From Acidiferrobacteraceae bacterium (GTDB taxonomy: Bacteria > Pseudomonadota > Gammaproteobacteria > Acidiferrobacterales > SZUA-150): DNA of 64,000 nucleotides. The notes under the pieces were generated by a model, which worked only from the letters and a program-made list of their open reading frames with translations, made no database searches and was not told where the DNA came from. Each line of letters starts with the position of its first letter. The first letter of the stretch is position 1. Below are positions 29,960 through 40,817 of this stretch, piece by piece. The position numbers were made by a program, and so were the translations under genes. The DNA is taken from contig QIGL01000086.1 of assembly GCA_003228915.1 (NCBI GenBank), positions 33,255-97,254 on the forward strand. The letters run 5' to 3'.

Positions 29960-30481
29960 TTACTCTGTCGCTTCGTTTTTATCTTCGACCGTAATTGGTG
30001 CGATCGCTTCAAGTTCTTTTTTAAGATTCTCAAGCTCTGGTTGATTCTTGACAATTTTTTCAAGCTCCTTCCGGAAGCCTGTGTTATCAAGCAAGTTTGA
30101 TTTCAAATCCTTGAGTAAATTTCTCATGGCCAGCATACCTGCTAATTCAGGAATCTGTTTGGCAATTTGTTCCGGGTGGAAAGATTTATAGTTTTCAAAA
30201 GTCAGGTCGACCTTAATCTCACTACCATCGTTAGCAACTTTATTGGGAACCGTATAATTAACAACGGGCGCCAGATCTTTCATGACCTGCTCAATGTTAT
30301 TGTTATCAATATTGATTCGTTCCTGTTCGCCAACCCGCCTGGCTTTTTTTGACATACTGAAGTCGCCGAGCACCAAAGTTTTGTGTGGTAATTCCAGTTT
30401 CTTCTTTGAGCCATAGGTTTCAACATCAAGGGTGATGTTGACGCGTGCTTTTGGTATTTCATTCTGAAAACTATCTGCCAT
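29960..30481 (-). CDS. tssB: T6SS sheath protein TssB (VipA)
   Basis: RVNITLDVETYGSKKKLELPHKTLVLGDFS. Confidence 0.95.
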   Translation of the reverse strand: MADSFQNEIPKARVNITLDVETYGSKKKLELPHKTLVLGDFSMSKKARRVGEQERINIDNNNIEQVMKDLAPVVNYTVPNKVANDGSEIKVDLTFENYKSFHPEQIAKQIPELAGMLAMRNLLKDLKSNLLDNTGFRKELEKIVKNQPELENLKKELEAIAPITVEDKNEATE

Positions 30482-30482
30482 T

Positions 30483-32105
30483 TTATGCTCCTTTCGCCTT
30501 TTTAAGGCTCGTCATTCGGACTGCTTCCTGCAAATCGATTTTGCAGACTGCAGCATGAATCTCTTTAAGCTTCTTCTCAAGTTGGGGTTTTTGGCTAACA
30601 TCGGCCTTCGGTAACACCTGCTTGATTGCTGAACTTAATAACCGCCAGGTATCAATTGCAAGTGCTGGCTCCCATTGTGCTAACTCCCTGTTTTCTATAT
30701 TTTTGTCAATATCCTCAAGTATGGTCATTGCCATTTCAGGCTCTTTAGCCTTGGCACAAAGACGCGCCTCTTCCAGGCGTTTTACAAAACGTTCCCTGCC
30801 GCTATCGTCAGGCAAATCTTTCAGGATATTTATCCCTTCTAACAAACTACCGCTTTTAGCCTCTTTATGGGACGCTTTTATGATGCTTTTTATTTCATCG
30901 GTATGAACAGCGCCAATTTCTGGTCCGCCACCGCCTTCTCGGGAACTGCCAATTTCTTCCAGCCACTCCCTGGCATCTGCTCCGGCAAACGAAGTGCCGC
31001 CATCGTAACACAAGTCTTGCAGATCAGGACACCGTTTGAGCAGCCCAAACACCTCATTTTCAAGCATTTGCGCCGCTTCTTCAGCTTTCATGGCCTTCAG
31101 CGCATGAAATGCGATTAACTGTAAATCCATATTCCATTGCCCGCCCGGTTCCATTAATGATGCTTCGCTTCGGTTAAAAATTTCTACCGGTGCCGCACTA
31201 TTGGTCTGTAATAACTGTAATTCGGTCAGGGCTGTAGGTCGCAGTGGCGGAATACGGGTGGTACCGTTTTCATTGGGTGGCGTTTTCAAATTACCCCATC
31301 GATAGACCCGCAACACCCCAATGGCACGACTAAGTTCGCCCTGGTCACGAAAATGACTCGCCAACTTTGAAATTAGTTCGCCGGCCTTGCCATCTGTAAT
31401 GGCGCCGTCAATAGAAGCGGCCTGGCTAAGTCGTTCTTCCTGTGCTTGCTGGTCTTTAGCCAGTTTTGCCTGTGCCGCCTTCTTCTCCGTCAACGCCTTG
31501 GTAGTCCAGTCGCCAAGACTCTTCCATCGGTTGGCCTCGTCACCCAGTTTCTGGTTTGCCAGTTTGTGCAAGCGTTCAAGGCTGGCATTGAGTGCTTCCA
31601 ATTCTTCCAGATCGAGGGCACCACTCTTAATCTGGCGGATGTAACTACTCATTCGATCATTGTTCAGCCATGCGTAGGATTGCAAACGCCCACTCTCACG
31701 GGCAGGAAAACAATTATCCCAGAAATTTTCAATGATACTGCTGTAACTTTCCAGGGCATCGGCCATGCCTTTAAGGCCTTCAGTAAATAGGGTGCCCATT
31801 AACAGGTAACCGGCGACCCGCAGGTCTTTGCCCTCTTGCTGTAACAATTCACGAGAAGAATCGATTACAACTTTGAAATCAGCGCCGCTTAGTTTATCGA
31901 TCTCGGTTTTGATTGCGCTAAATCGATCCGAGTAACGCGGATCCTCACCGGCACCACCAGCACCACCGACAATAGGTTCGGCAATTTTTTGTACCCAGTC
32001 GGGCAACGCACGAGATGGATTTTCTTGTTGCATAGATTCGGAATTACCATTGTCTGCATCTGTTGTTGCGGACGTTTCCGCTATTGCTTCAGCTGGTTTG
32101 TTCAT
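30483..32105 (-). CDS. tssA: T6SS protein TssA (ImpA N-terminal domain)
   Basis: DPRYSDRFSAIKTEIDKLSGADFKVVIDSSRELLQQEGKDLRVAGYL...ENFWDNCFP. Confidence 0.9.
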   Translation of the reverse strand: MNKPAEAIAETSATTDADNGNSESMQQENPSRALPDWVQKIAEPIVGGAGGAGEDPRYSDRFSAIKTEIDKLSGADFKVVIDSSRELLQQEGKDLRVAGYLLMGTLFTEGLKGMADALESYSSIIENFWDNCFPARESGRLQSYAWLNNDRMSSYIRQIKSGALDLEELEALNASLERLHKLANQKLGDEANRWKSLGDWTTKALTEKKAAQAKLAKDQQAQEERLSQAASIDGAITDGKAGELISKLASHFRDQGELSRAIGVLRVYRWGNLKTPPNENGTTRIPPLRPTALTELQLLQTNSAAPVEIFNRSEASLMEPGGQWNMDLQLIAFHALKAMKAEEAAQMLENEVFGLLKRCPDLQDLCYDGGTSFAGADAREWLEEIGSSREGGGGPEIGAVHTDEIKSIIKASHKEAKSGSLLEGINILKDLPDDSGRERFVKRLEEARLCAKAKEPEMAMTILEDIDKNIENRELAQWEPALAIDTWRLLSSAIKQVLPKADVSQKPQLEKKLKEIHAAVCKIDLQEAVRMTSLKKAKGA

Positions 32106-33118
32106 GATCGTCCCCAGGCGTGCAACCCTTGTTCAAGATTCAACTCCTGACCATCTGCAAGATCTTTTAGATTTGCTTCTGATACTTCGGGCATATTCTC
32201 AAGCGGTCGCCTTACCAGGTCAACTACTCCACCCTCATCACATTCGGGGCTAACTAACTGGGCAAAACTCGAAGCGCCTGGCGCACGGAAATAAACTGTT
32301 AATGCAGCCATTAAACCTTCGCCATTTTCGGACCAGAATACATGGGGCAGCCATTTCTCATCACCCACGTAACTAATGACCAGGCTTAGCCAGAATGAAA
32401 CTTCGGTATTGCGCTGATCTTTCGTGCCCAGGGGGAAGCGAATACCCCAGGCGGTACGCAAGGGACCGCGATTGGCTGCCAGTCTAAGCGTTTGAGTCAT
32501 GTCGCGAATAAAAGTTAATCGCCTGGATTGATCAAATTCAGGCAATACATCGGCCCATAAAGATTTCATTGTTGTTTCAGAAAAAACCTCTGATCTGCGT
32601 TGCGAGCAATCACTGTCCTTCAAGTCAGGTAATTCCGATGTAAGCTGGATATTTTTTTCGATAAAAGCATCCAGTGACAATGATTCACTGGCACCATTAC
32701 CCAGTACGTTGGCAGCGGAATAAAAATCTTCGTAATGAAAAGGTACCAAAGGCAAAATTGACGCCGGGCTCATGTTTTTTAACATAGAAAAATTTATTAT
32801 TGGGTGATGCCTGCCTGTATTGTCATGGCTTGGCTGAATGACACCACTAATAACTGCACCACTCCTCTCGCCAGCTACATAAAAATTAATTGCCGGGAAC
32901 CCGGATACCCGCTCTTTCCAGTCCCCTGGAAAACGTCTCACCAGGTAAGCGATACCTTCGTGGATCCACTGGTCCAGCAGTTTAATTGCCGGGTGTCCTG
33001 TTTGATGCCTGACAAAATCCGGTCGGGCAGGCAGCTTACCGAAAAAACCAGTCAACATTTCTGTTGGCTGCTCAACGGGCTGTTTTGTTTTTTTGGAAAA
33101 AAGTGACATTACGCTCAT
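32102..33118 (-). CDS. tagF: T6SS-associated protein TagF
   Basis: GFFGKLPARPDFVRHQTGHPAIKLLDQWIHEGI; between tssA and tssM. Confidence 0.9.
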   Translation of the reverse strand: MSVMSLFSKKTKQPVEQPTEMLTGFFGKLPARPDFVRHQTGHPAIKLLDQWIHEGIAYLVRRFPGDWKERVSGFPAINFYVAGERSGAVISGVIQPSHDNTGRHHPIINFSMLKNMSPASILPLVPFHYEDFYSAANVLGNGASESLSLDAFIEKNIQLTSELPDLKDSDCSQRRSEVFSETTMKSLWADVLPEFDQSRRLTFIRDMTQTLRLAANRGPLRTAWGIRFPLGTKDQRNTEVSFWLSLVISYVGDEKWLPHVFWSENGEGLMAALTVYFRAPGASSFAQLVSPECDEGGVVDLVRRPLENMPEVSEANLKDLADGQELNLEQGLHAWGRS

Positions 33119-33125
33119 AGTTAAC

Positions 33126-36100
33126 CTATCCCGGGTTTTTATTTTCTATATCCAGTGCATCGGCAATTTCCGTTTTTGGAAAAACTGTGCCGGGCAACCG
33201 GTAGCCACGTAAAATATTTTTCTTAAAGGGATTGTTATGACGATCCGGGCGAATACGAAATCGCACACGTATACGCTGTCCCGCATTATCACGAATACTC
33301 CATGAAGCAAGAAATGAAGTCCCCGATGATGACCCCTGTTTCTTGGCCCTGTCGAGTAATCGCAGCCATGCCCAGGTACCATCAGCAGAAATCTCACCGC
33401 GACTTATAGAGCCTGTCCTGATTCCCTGTATCCGTGCACCTGGTGATGGACCGGGCCAGTTAAATTTCCGCCATTCCTGGGGGCCATTTCGATAACGATA
33501 ACTCGCACCATCGACATTAATAGTAGATTCACTTAGCTGGGTATTTGGAAACGGATAAACGCCAAATGACAATCGCGGTTGAGAATCATCGGAACTAAAA
33601 AAGCTGTTAGTAACCCGTGCTGTATGGCTAATGACTTTCAGAAAGTCTGGCTCAAATGCGAGGCCAATACCCAGCCACTTGCGTGGCCGCCATTCATTAC
33701 CCTGCTTCTCGATGAAAGGGCGCAAGTCTTTATTGATAAAACTCCAGAAGATGCCACTACGAGGTTTAAAGAATTCAACCAGATCGCCCATGCTTGCATC
33801 TCTGCCATCACGAGTAAAAGGGTAACGGTTTGAGAGTGACTCATTGAAGGTAAGTCGGACCTGGTTTTTCCAGATACTCTGGATGTCCCGCTGGGCAACA
33901 ACTGTCATCGTGCCCCAAACATTTTTAATCGGTGCACGCAGGATACTTGCCAGGGCCTGGGCGGTACGGGTATCAAGGTCTTCCAGCCAATGATTGATAG
34001 TCAGCCAGCTGCGGTAAAGTTCGGTTTCGGTATCACCATCCATAATCTTGGCAGCAAACTGGCGTGTATCGCGGGCGACGTCGCTGGATGTCGCCAGCCT
34101 GGCGATGTCTTCCTGAATGGCTTCCAGTGACTTGAGGTAAATTGGCAACCAGGACCCTTCTTTCCCGCTTAAACCATTGTTAGCCATACGTTGTAAATAT
34201 TTAAAATGAACCTTGAGTTCTGGCACTAACTCCAGACCAACACCGGTTTTATCTCCCTCACCTTCGCTCAAAGATATGAAAGAGCCGTCTGGGTCGATTA
34301 TTTCCACATTCTCTTTTATAGATTTAAACAATGCGGTAATGGGGCCATCGGCCTTGGCAACTTGTTGTAACTGGGAAGAAGCATCTCGCAATGAATCAAA
34401 ACGTCGTGCTGAAACATTTCCCAGTAATGCGAACCATTCCTCAGCGTAGTCAGCAAAATATAATTCCCGGAGCTGGCGAACAAGTTGTTCGCGGGCTTGC
34501 CCCTCATTCTCTTCAATCTCATTCCGGGCGCCCATTACCCAGTCTGTACTGCTGGATGATTCTTTGGATTTTTTAATATACGGCCAGACAAATTCTTGCC
34601 ACGCTTTTTTTGTAAAAATGCCAGGAATTGCGTGTTTACCAACCAGCATTCCCCGGGGGTGACCACCGAGAAGATTAATTAAATCTACCGTCTCGTATTT
34701 TCGTGAACCAATATCACGCATATCTGCGTAATATCTTTCAGCGCTGGGAACTTCCCTGATTGCCGCTCGAACATTGGCGATCAATTTATTATCCAGGTTC
34801 CAGGCCCGGGCATGTAATGGTTTGCCAGCAGGCACTTTCATATGATTAACATAGTATGAAGCCATCGAGCGAAGTTGATCAGTATCAATTTCGTCAAGCC
34901 TCAAGCCCTGCTCCTTCATGGTGCTGATCCAGACACGGGAAAATGTTTCTGCCAGTGAATCATCTTCCACGACTTCCGGTGTTGTCAGGTAAAGATATAA
35001 TTTCAATGCTTCATAGGCACGTGCCGTACGACGACTTTTCCTGGCAGTCACAACCGGCTTGGCGCCATTCAAATTTGCGTTGCGTACTTTCACGTCCTGG
35101 ACATAGGCTTGCATGCTTGCTTCCAGTGTCAGCGCCACAGGCATAAGAAACATGGTTTCCATACCAACAAGGAAATTTTTTGCCAGTGGTTCTTCAAAAC
35201 CACTCGGCTTATACAGGCTGACTTTTTCTTCTTCCTCAGACCAAAGCTCAGAGGTTACACCATAGTATGAAACCAAACGCTTGAGGATAAGCTGCAGCTC
35301 AGAGTCCGGATCAACCAGTGTTTTGGTTAAACGTTCGCTACTTTTTTGGACGTCTGAAATCAACAACATTTTACTGGCAAACGAGGCGCTAAAACCCATT
35401 AAACTCACCACCATAACAGCGAGAGATGTGATGATAGTCGCACGCTTTAACCAGCGAGTACGAAATGCCATTTTCCTGTTGCGAATGGCCTGGCGACTAT
35501 TCGGCAATACCACATCTTTTAACAGTCGGTGGATAAAAAACGGTTTTTGTTCTCTTGTTGTTTCAGCATCTGGCACTGAACCAGCGGTACCAAATGCTTC
35601 TACCAGGGAACCGACCACGCGCTCAATGGGTGCGCCTTCCTGGGCGCCACTGGTGAAGTAAAAGCCACTGAAAATTGGTGTTTCTGAATAAGGGTTTTTC
35701 TTGAATACCTGCTGAATAAATTCTTCGAGACGGGCAGAGGCGCTGTGAAACTGGTTTGGAAAATCCACAATCTGGGCCTTGCGCGTTACGTTTCGCTCAA
35801 GCCCCAATTTATGCAATCGATGTGTGCACAGGCGTGAGTAGAGCGATTGAAAAGCCCTGGCAAAACTTTCGCCTGGCTCGATCTTGTCTCCCTGATCAAA
35901 CGCCAGCATGCTTGATCCCCAAACTTGCTCACGATCTTCTTCGCCAAGGTCTTCAAAAAAAGAACCAAAACCACGAACAAGATCGCACTTGGTGAATATG
36001 ACATAGACTGGAAATAACAAACCGAGACGACCAATGAGTTCGTCAATACGATCGCGTATTACCTTGGCGTGCTGCTCAACGGCCTCACTATCGCAGGTCA

Positions 36101-36773
36101 GCAGATCAGCAATACTTACTGCAACTAAAATACCGTTGACCGGTTGTTTGCTGCGGTTCTTGCGCAGCATGTCCAGGAATGCGAACCACTCTTCACGATC
36201 TTCATCTTCTGTCGTATAACGACCGGCGGTATCAAGAAAAATCGCCTGGTCGGAAAACCACCAGTCACAATTACGGGTGCCGCCTACTCCCTGGATACCC
36301 CTGGGGTCATGATTTGAGTAGGGAAAATTCAACCCGGAGTTTCTCAGAATAGTGCTTTTACCTGCGGCCGAAGGCCCAATAATCATATACCAGGGCAATG
36401 CATAAAGTGCCGCGCTACCACTACGCGCCGAACCCAGTTCCGAAGCCCGCAGTGATGTAATGGCATCGTGCATTTGATTGCGCAGGTTTTCTATGTCTGC
36501 TTCATGGCCAGCACTGGTACCAAGCATGGCAGCATCTTCCAGATCTTCTTCAAGACGCTTGCCGCGGCGCTTGTCCATGGCCCATTTAAATGCCACGTAA
36601 AGAAAGAACAAAGTCAGGAGAACGGCAATTACAATCAGGCGCAGCGAAACAGATTTTAAGCCGACATAGGGGCCGGCAAACCAGACCAGCAGTAATGCCA
36701 GCAACAGGCCAGCGGCCATGGATCCGAAACGGCTGATTAAAAGTTTTTTCAGAATTGAGATTACTTTGCCCAT
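33126..36773 (-). CDS. tssM: T6SS membrane complex TssM (IcmF)
   Basis: LPWYMIIGPSAAGKSTILRNSGLNFP, DTAGRY, large IcmF-like protein with N-terminal TMs. Confidence 0.96.
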   Translation of the reverse strand: MGKVISILKKLLISRFGSMAAGLLLALLLVWFAGPYVGLKSVSLRLIVIAVLLTLFFLYVAFKWAMDKRRGKRLEEDLEDAAMLGTSAGHEADIENLRNQMHDAITSLRASELGSARSGSAALYALPWYMIIGPSAAGKSTILRNSGLNFPYSNHDPRGIQGVGGTRNCDWWFSDQAIFLDTAGRYTTEDEDREEWFAFLDMLRKNRSKQPVNGILVAVSIADLLTCDSEAVEQHAKVIRDRIDELIGRLGLLFPVYVIFTKCDLVRGFGSFFEDLGEEDREQVWGSSMLAFDQGDKIEPGESFARAFQSLYSRLCTHRLHKLGLERNVTRKAQIVDFPNQFHSASARLEEFIQQVFKKNPYSETPIFSGFYFTSGAQEGAPIERVVGSLVEAFGTAGSVPDAETTREQKPFFIHRLLKDVVLPNSRQAIRNRKMAFRTRWLKRATIITSLAVMVVSLMGFSASFASKMLLISDVQKSSERLTKTLVDPDSELQLILKRLVSYYGVTSELWSEEEEKVSLYKPSGFEEPLAKNFLVGMETMFLMPVALTLEASMQAYVQDVKVRNANLNGAKPVVTARKSRRTARAYEALKLYLYLTTPEVVEDDSLAETFSRVWISTMKEQGLRLDEIDTDQLRSMASYYVNHMKVPAGKPLHARAWNLDNKLIANVRAAIREVPSAERYYADMRDIGSRKYETVDLINLLGGHPRGMLVGKHAIPGIFTKKAWQEFVWPYIKKSKESSSSTDWVMGARNEIEENEGQAREQLVRQLRELYFADYAEEWFALLGNVSARRFDSLRDASSQLQQVAKADGPITALFKSIKENVEIIDPDGSFISLSEGEGDKTGVGLELVPELKVHFKYLQRMANNGLSGKEGSWLPIYLKSLEAIQEDIARLATSSDVARDTRQFAAKIMDGDTETELYRSWLTINHWLEDLDTRTAQALASILRAPIKNVWGTMTVVAQRDIQSIWKNQVRLTFNESLSNRYPFTRDGRDASMGDLVEFFKPRSGIFWSFINKDLRPFIEKQGNEWRPRKWLGIGLAFEPDFLKVISHTARVTNSFFSSDDSQPRLSFGVYPFPNTQLSESTINVDGASYRYRNGPQEWRKFNWPGPSPGARIQGIRTGSISRGEISADGTWAWLRLLDRAKKQGSSSGTSFLASWSIRDNAGQRIRVRFRIRPDRHNNPFKKNILRGYRLPGTVFPKTEIADALDIENKNPG

Positions 36774-36826
36774 TTAAAGCAAACCGTCCCTGTTATTTTT
36801 GTTGGCAAATTTTTTCCGTTAAACAT

Positions 36827-37663
36827 TTAAATATTCTCTGCCGGATTGTTTATCGGCGTTCTGCTTGTATCCCCTGATGAAGATTTCTTCTGATCTTCAA
36901 TGGCCTTGCGTGCTGCTTCCCAACTTATCTGGCGTTTGGTTTTCGTAGTGCTGGTAATTAATTCTTGATGTTTGGCCTTTAAAAAAGATCTTGTGCCTTC
37001 TGTGCGACTATCAAGCGTATAGGCGAATCCTATGTAGCCAAAAAAAAGTACCGAGACGGTAACAATACCAATCACCCAGTAAGGCACTTCCCGGCCGACA
37101 GTCTCGAGCAAGCCAATATCGGGCACACCATGGGGGGATATCTCTCTGGTTGGTCGTCCACGGTAGTCATTAATTTGCGACCGGACATCAACTTGCAGCG
37201 CCAGCAATTGTTCTGGCCCGCGCATTCGGTACATGCCCTCGAATCCCATTTGTAGACAAACGTAATACACTTCCAGCACAGCAAGATTCCGCTCCCCGGA
37301 CTGACGCAATTTTTTCAAGTGCTCATAAAACCCTTCGCCGGCAAGATGGTCACCAAAAAATTCCAGCTGTAACGGACGACCCATCCAGTCTGTTTTGCCG
37401 TGCCAGGACGAGCTTAGTACACGCTCATCAATGTAGGCAGCCAGTGCGTACTTGGCTTCATTAACATCATTGGAGGGAAGTTGTTTTTCAAAACTTTCCC
37501 TTTCCAGTTCTGCAAAGGCGGAAAGAATTTTCTCACGATAATCATCAGTAAGATTCGCACCACGATCACCGGTAGCCAGAGGCACGGCCAGGGAGAACAA
37601 GTTGCTACAACTTTCAAGCAACGGGTTATCCTGGTCGCCCACGGTTCCATTTTTAACTGGCAT
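36827..37663 (-). CDS. tssL: T6SS membrane complex TssL (DotU)
   Basis: NPLLESCSNLFSL...AKYALAAYIDERVLSS...GRPLQLEFFGDHLAGEGFYEHL; single C-terminal TM. Confidence 0.95.
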   Translation of the reverse strand: MPVKNGTVGDQDNPLLESCSNLFSLAVPLATGDRGANLTDDYREKILSAFAELERESFEKQLPSNDVNEAKYALAAYIDERVLSSSWHGKTDWMGRPLQLEFFGDHLAGEGFYEHLKKLRQSGERNLAVLEVYYVCLQMGFEGMYRMRGPEQLLALQVDVRSQINDYRGRPTREISPHGVPDIGLLETVGREVPYWVIGIVTVSVLFFGYIGFAYTLDSRTEGTRSFLKAKHQELITSTTKTKRQISWEAARKAIEDQKKSSSGDTSRTPINNPAENI

Positions 37664-39000
37664 TATTTATCCTGTACGCACATTAATTCTACAGTGGCAC
37701 CGGCAAATGTTTGTGGCACATACAAAGCAACCGTGCCGGAGCCGGTTACCGCATCCCAGAATTCACCACTACTGTCGACCCTGAAGTATTCAAATTTACT
37801 GCGAATAGGTAGCTGGCTGGGTGGGCGATGCTCATGGCGAATCCGTACACCAGGCATGGCCGAGCTGACAATCATCTCGATGGCGTCACGTGAACCCATT
37901 TTGGCCAGTTTTTCAAATTTCTCAACCCAATTTTTATCTTCACTGGTTATTTTCACGGCCAGGTAAAAAGTAGCTGAGTCCAGCACCTGCCAGTCAAATT
38001 GTGATGCCGAGTAAAGCGAGTCTGTTTCCCGTTGCAACTGAATCGTGGAAAAGTTTGACGGAATGACCGTGTCAATTAAATCACGTAACAACGATTCCAG
38101 GCCTTTAAATACATTGCCCAGCTCGGTATGTACGTAGCGGGGCAAACCCTCGACGCTGTGGTTGAGTGAAAATGTGCACAGGCTACCGGCCAGATGACTC
38201 AGTACTATATATAGTCGTTCAGGGTGGTGTTCCGACTGGTCACGCAAAAAACTCAACTCCGGTACCGTGCTGTTAAGGTTGTTAAGCAACCAGAAATGGG
38301 CCACATCAGCATTGCTGAACTCGGCGACATTTTCGTTGCGTTGACGGCGGCGCTCAGACAATGCGCGTATTTTGGCGCGCATCACTTCCAGCAGTCGGTC
38401 TATTACTGTCAGTAGCGCTACAGAACCCCGGATTCGCGCCAGCGGTGGTATGTAAGTTTCATCAATGCGAAATCGGTCATCACCTTCGGCAATGAGTTGC
38501 GCTAACTTAATAGAGACAAAGGCATCACGGGATTCGGCATCAGTCAATAACTGTACGTGGGGGCTGCTTAACAATACCTCCCGAGTACGCGCATGATCAT
38601 ATTCGTCTGTGACTTCCTGGTACTGTCCGATATTGCCTGGTAATTGCGCCGACTCCCGGTAACCCGAGATACCCGATACCGTACTATTGGCAGGAACGGA
38701 CAAGTAGACAGACGCCTTACCATCAGCATCGGCCTTGAGTTTGCAGGATATAGGCGCCTCATCCGGGCCATTAGCGGCAATAGTGCCATCGGGGAAAATG
38801 ACAGAATAATCACTTAACTGAAATTGCCCATTTTGTAGCGCATCATGATCGATATCTACCGACACCAGGCCCCAGGATAATGGCGCAATGGTTTCTCTCT
38901 GGAAATTCTGACGGGCATGGGTATAACGATCCCATAACTGAAAATGCTGCTGACCCAGCAACATACCTTCGGTCCAGACAACCTGTTTTATATCTTTCAT
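37663..39000 (-). CDS. tssK: T6SS baseplate TssK
   Basis: VVWTEGMLLGQQHFQLWDRY...PLSWGLVSVDID. Confidence 0.95.
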   Translation of the reverse strand: MKDIKQVVWTEGMLLGQQHFQLWDRYTHARQNFQRETIAPLSWGLVSVDIDHDALQNGQFQLSDYSVIFPDGTIAANGPDEAPISCKLKADADGKASVYLSVPANSTVSGISGYRESAQLPGNIGQYQEVTDEYDHARTREVLLSSPHVQLLTDAESRDAFVSIKLAQLIAEGDDRFRIDETYIPPLARIRGSVALLTVIDRLLEVMRAKIRALSERRRQRNENVAEFSNADVAHFWLLNNLNSTVPELSFLRDQSEHHPERLYIVLSHLAGSLCTFSLNHSVEGLPRYVHTELGNVFKGLESLLRDLIDTVIPSNFSTIQLQRETDSLYSASQFDWQVLDSATFYLAVKITSEDKNWVEKFEKLAKMGSRDAIEMIVSSAMPGVRIRHEHRPPSQLPIRSKFEYFRVDSSGEFWDAVTGSGTVALYVPQTFAGATVELMCVQDK

Positions 39001-39085
39001 GGCTTTAAAGCTTTCATGTTTTGTTGCTCGTTTTGCTAGTTACATAGCGTCATACTTCTGCCAACAAAATTCAGTCAGCAAAATT

Positions 39086-39559
39086 CTAATCAACTACTTC
39101 GATTTTGTTTTGGCTCAACCGCAGCCCAAATGACGCTGAAAAAACCTGCTGCCAGGCATTTGAGATCACGTTATTGGGTATTGCCTCGATAAAACGCCAC
39201 TGGGATTTGCTGGGATTACGGAAAATTGCTACGCCAGCAATAAAACGCATTTTGCTATCGTAAGGAAATTCAATACGCTCCGTTGTATCCGGTTGAATGA
39301 CGACTTCTTTTTTCAGGATAAGACTGCGCGCCAGTACTTCTTCATCCTTTTTCCACAGGGCATAAAAATCTGCGTTGTTAAACGCATTATCATCCTCGAG
39401 GGAATATATACGCACCACCACTGGCAAAGGCGTGCCACTAACACTGTTTAAATCTGTGGTTGATTCTACATCCAGCCTGACCAGTCCGGCGCAACCAGAC
39501 AGTAGCCCGCTTGTTAATAAGATCAGGATATATACAAAGTTTCTGGAACCATACTGCAT
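39086..39559 (-). CDS. tssJ: T6SS outer-membrane lipoprotein TssJ
   Basis: Lipobox LLSGCAG; LPVVVRIYSLEDDNAFNNADFYALWKKDEEVLA. Confidence 0.92.
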   Translation of the reverse strand: MQYGSRNFVYILILLTSGLLSGCAGLVRLDVESTTDLNSVSGTPLPVVVRIYSLEDDNAFNNADFYALWKKDEEVLARSLILKKEVVIQPDTTERIEFPYDSKMRFIAGVAIFRNPSKSQWRFIEAIPNNVISNAWQQVFSASFGLRLSQNKIEVVD

Positions 39560-39584
39560 GAACTAATTTCCTCCCGGGTACTGC

Positions 39585-40436
39585 TTAATGTTTATTTTTT
39601 ACTGATTTTTTCATCGATTTTCTTAGCATCTTCTCTTTTGCCTTGGCGTAACCAAATGCGACGCCCGGTGCAATAATGACCTTGTAACGGGCTTGCTGAT
39701 CAGCAGCAATTTTTCGATTTCTTTTGCGATAATGGGGCCAGATCGGGCCTAGTTTCGATAAACCGCTCACGCCCTTTACCGTAAGTTCTGGTCCGAGATA
39801 CTTAATCGTCCGCCTGGTAATTGTATCCAATGATGCCAACAAGCATGACTGGTGAAACGCCAAATCTTCAAAAAGTGCATCTAGTTGTGAAGACGCATCC
39901 GGGTTTGTTCCGGTTAACCAATCACGCAAAACTGCACTACTGCCACGTTTTTGAATATCAGCCAGGTCGGTGGAAAAAACCAAATCCTGTTTTAGGCCAA
40001 ATTCATCTGCAAATCGGCGTTGGCCATCTATTAACTGGGCCAGGCCAATCAGGACGGAGTCAAAAACATCTGCGTCAATACCAATTACGTCGCCAGGCTG
40101 GCCAGATGAACCTGGGTGTAACGCGCCCTGTTGCTCCGTGATTTCCTGTTGTTCCGTAATTTGTAGTGTATTTTCTTGTGGACTTTGTTTTTTAGGTGGC
40201 TTGTTTTTATCTACTCTCTGTTTTTCAGGTTGATTTTGTTTGAGCTTATCGTGCTCGGCAAACTGGGGGGTAAGATGATTTAAAACTGTTGCTGATATTT
40301 TTCGCTGGCGCAAGACGGCCTTTGCCATGGCTTCGAAATCCTCGAAACCCAGCTCCTCAGTTGCAGAATAATTTTTAGTGTCCATGTCACCCGAAAGCGC
40401 CCGTTTTTTACGGGTAACGATTAAGTCTTCCGACAT
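39585..40436 (-). CDS. T6SS-associated TagH-like C-terminal domain protein (no FHA domain seen)
   Basis: Position at start of T6SS operon; DSVLIGLAQLIDGQRRFADEFGLKQDLV...; N-terminus does not resemble FHA. Confidence 0.4.
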   Translation of the reverse strand: MSEDLIVTRKKRALSGDMDTKNYSATEELGFEDFEAMAKAVLRQRKISATVLNHLTPQFAEHDKLKQNQPEKQRVDKNKPPKKQSPQENTLQITEQQEITEQQGALHPGSSGQPGDVIGIDADVFDSVLIGLAQLIDGQRRFADEFGLKQDLVFSTDLADIQKRGSSAVLRDWLTGTNPDASSQLDALFEDLAFHQSCLLASLDTITRRTIKYLGPELTVKGVSGLSKLGPIWPHYRKRNRKIAADQQARYKVIIAPGVAFGYAKAKEKMLRKSMKKSVKNKH

Positions 40437-40817
40437 TCTAAATTTTGACTAATTCCTTGTTGGACCAAAAAAACAGGACCGAAAAACGTCGGCCTTCACC
40501 CAGTGAGAATCCACCACAAATCTGTTGTGATAACCAACATGCCAGTCTGTGTAGATAGCCCCTTAAACCAAAACTGCCCGGATCAGAATATGCGCTAACC
40601 TGAGCGTGGACTGGCCAATATATCACTCGCAGGGCCGGCAAAACAACACATGGACTAACTAAATAGTTTGACCGACCAGATGGTGAATGTCGTCGCGACC
40701 AATGGTTGATTTTAGGGGATAAGTGGAGCGATGATATAAAATAGAAAAAATTGGCCTAAACCCAGGCATTATTAACCCTAAATAAAATAGTGCAATATTA
40801 TGTTTAAACCTTTGAGT

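Noticed and set aside
40438-40641. 67-aa minus ORF upstream of the TagH-like gene
   Set aside because: No recognisable family features or ribosome-binding site; likely chance ORF in intergenic DNA
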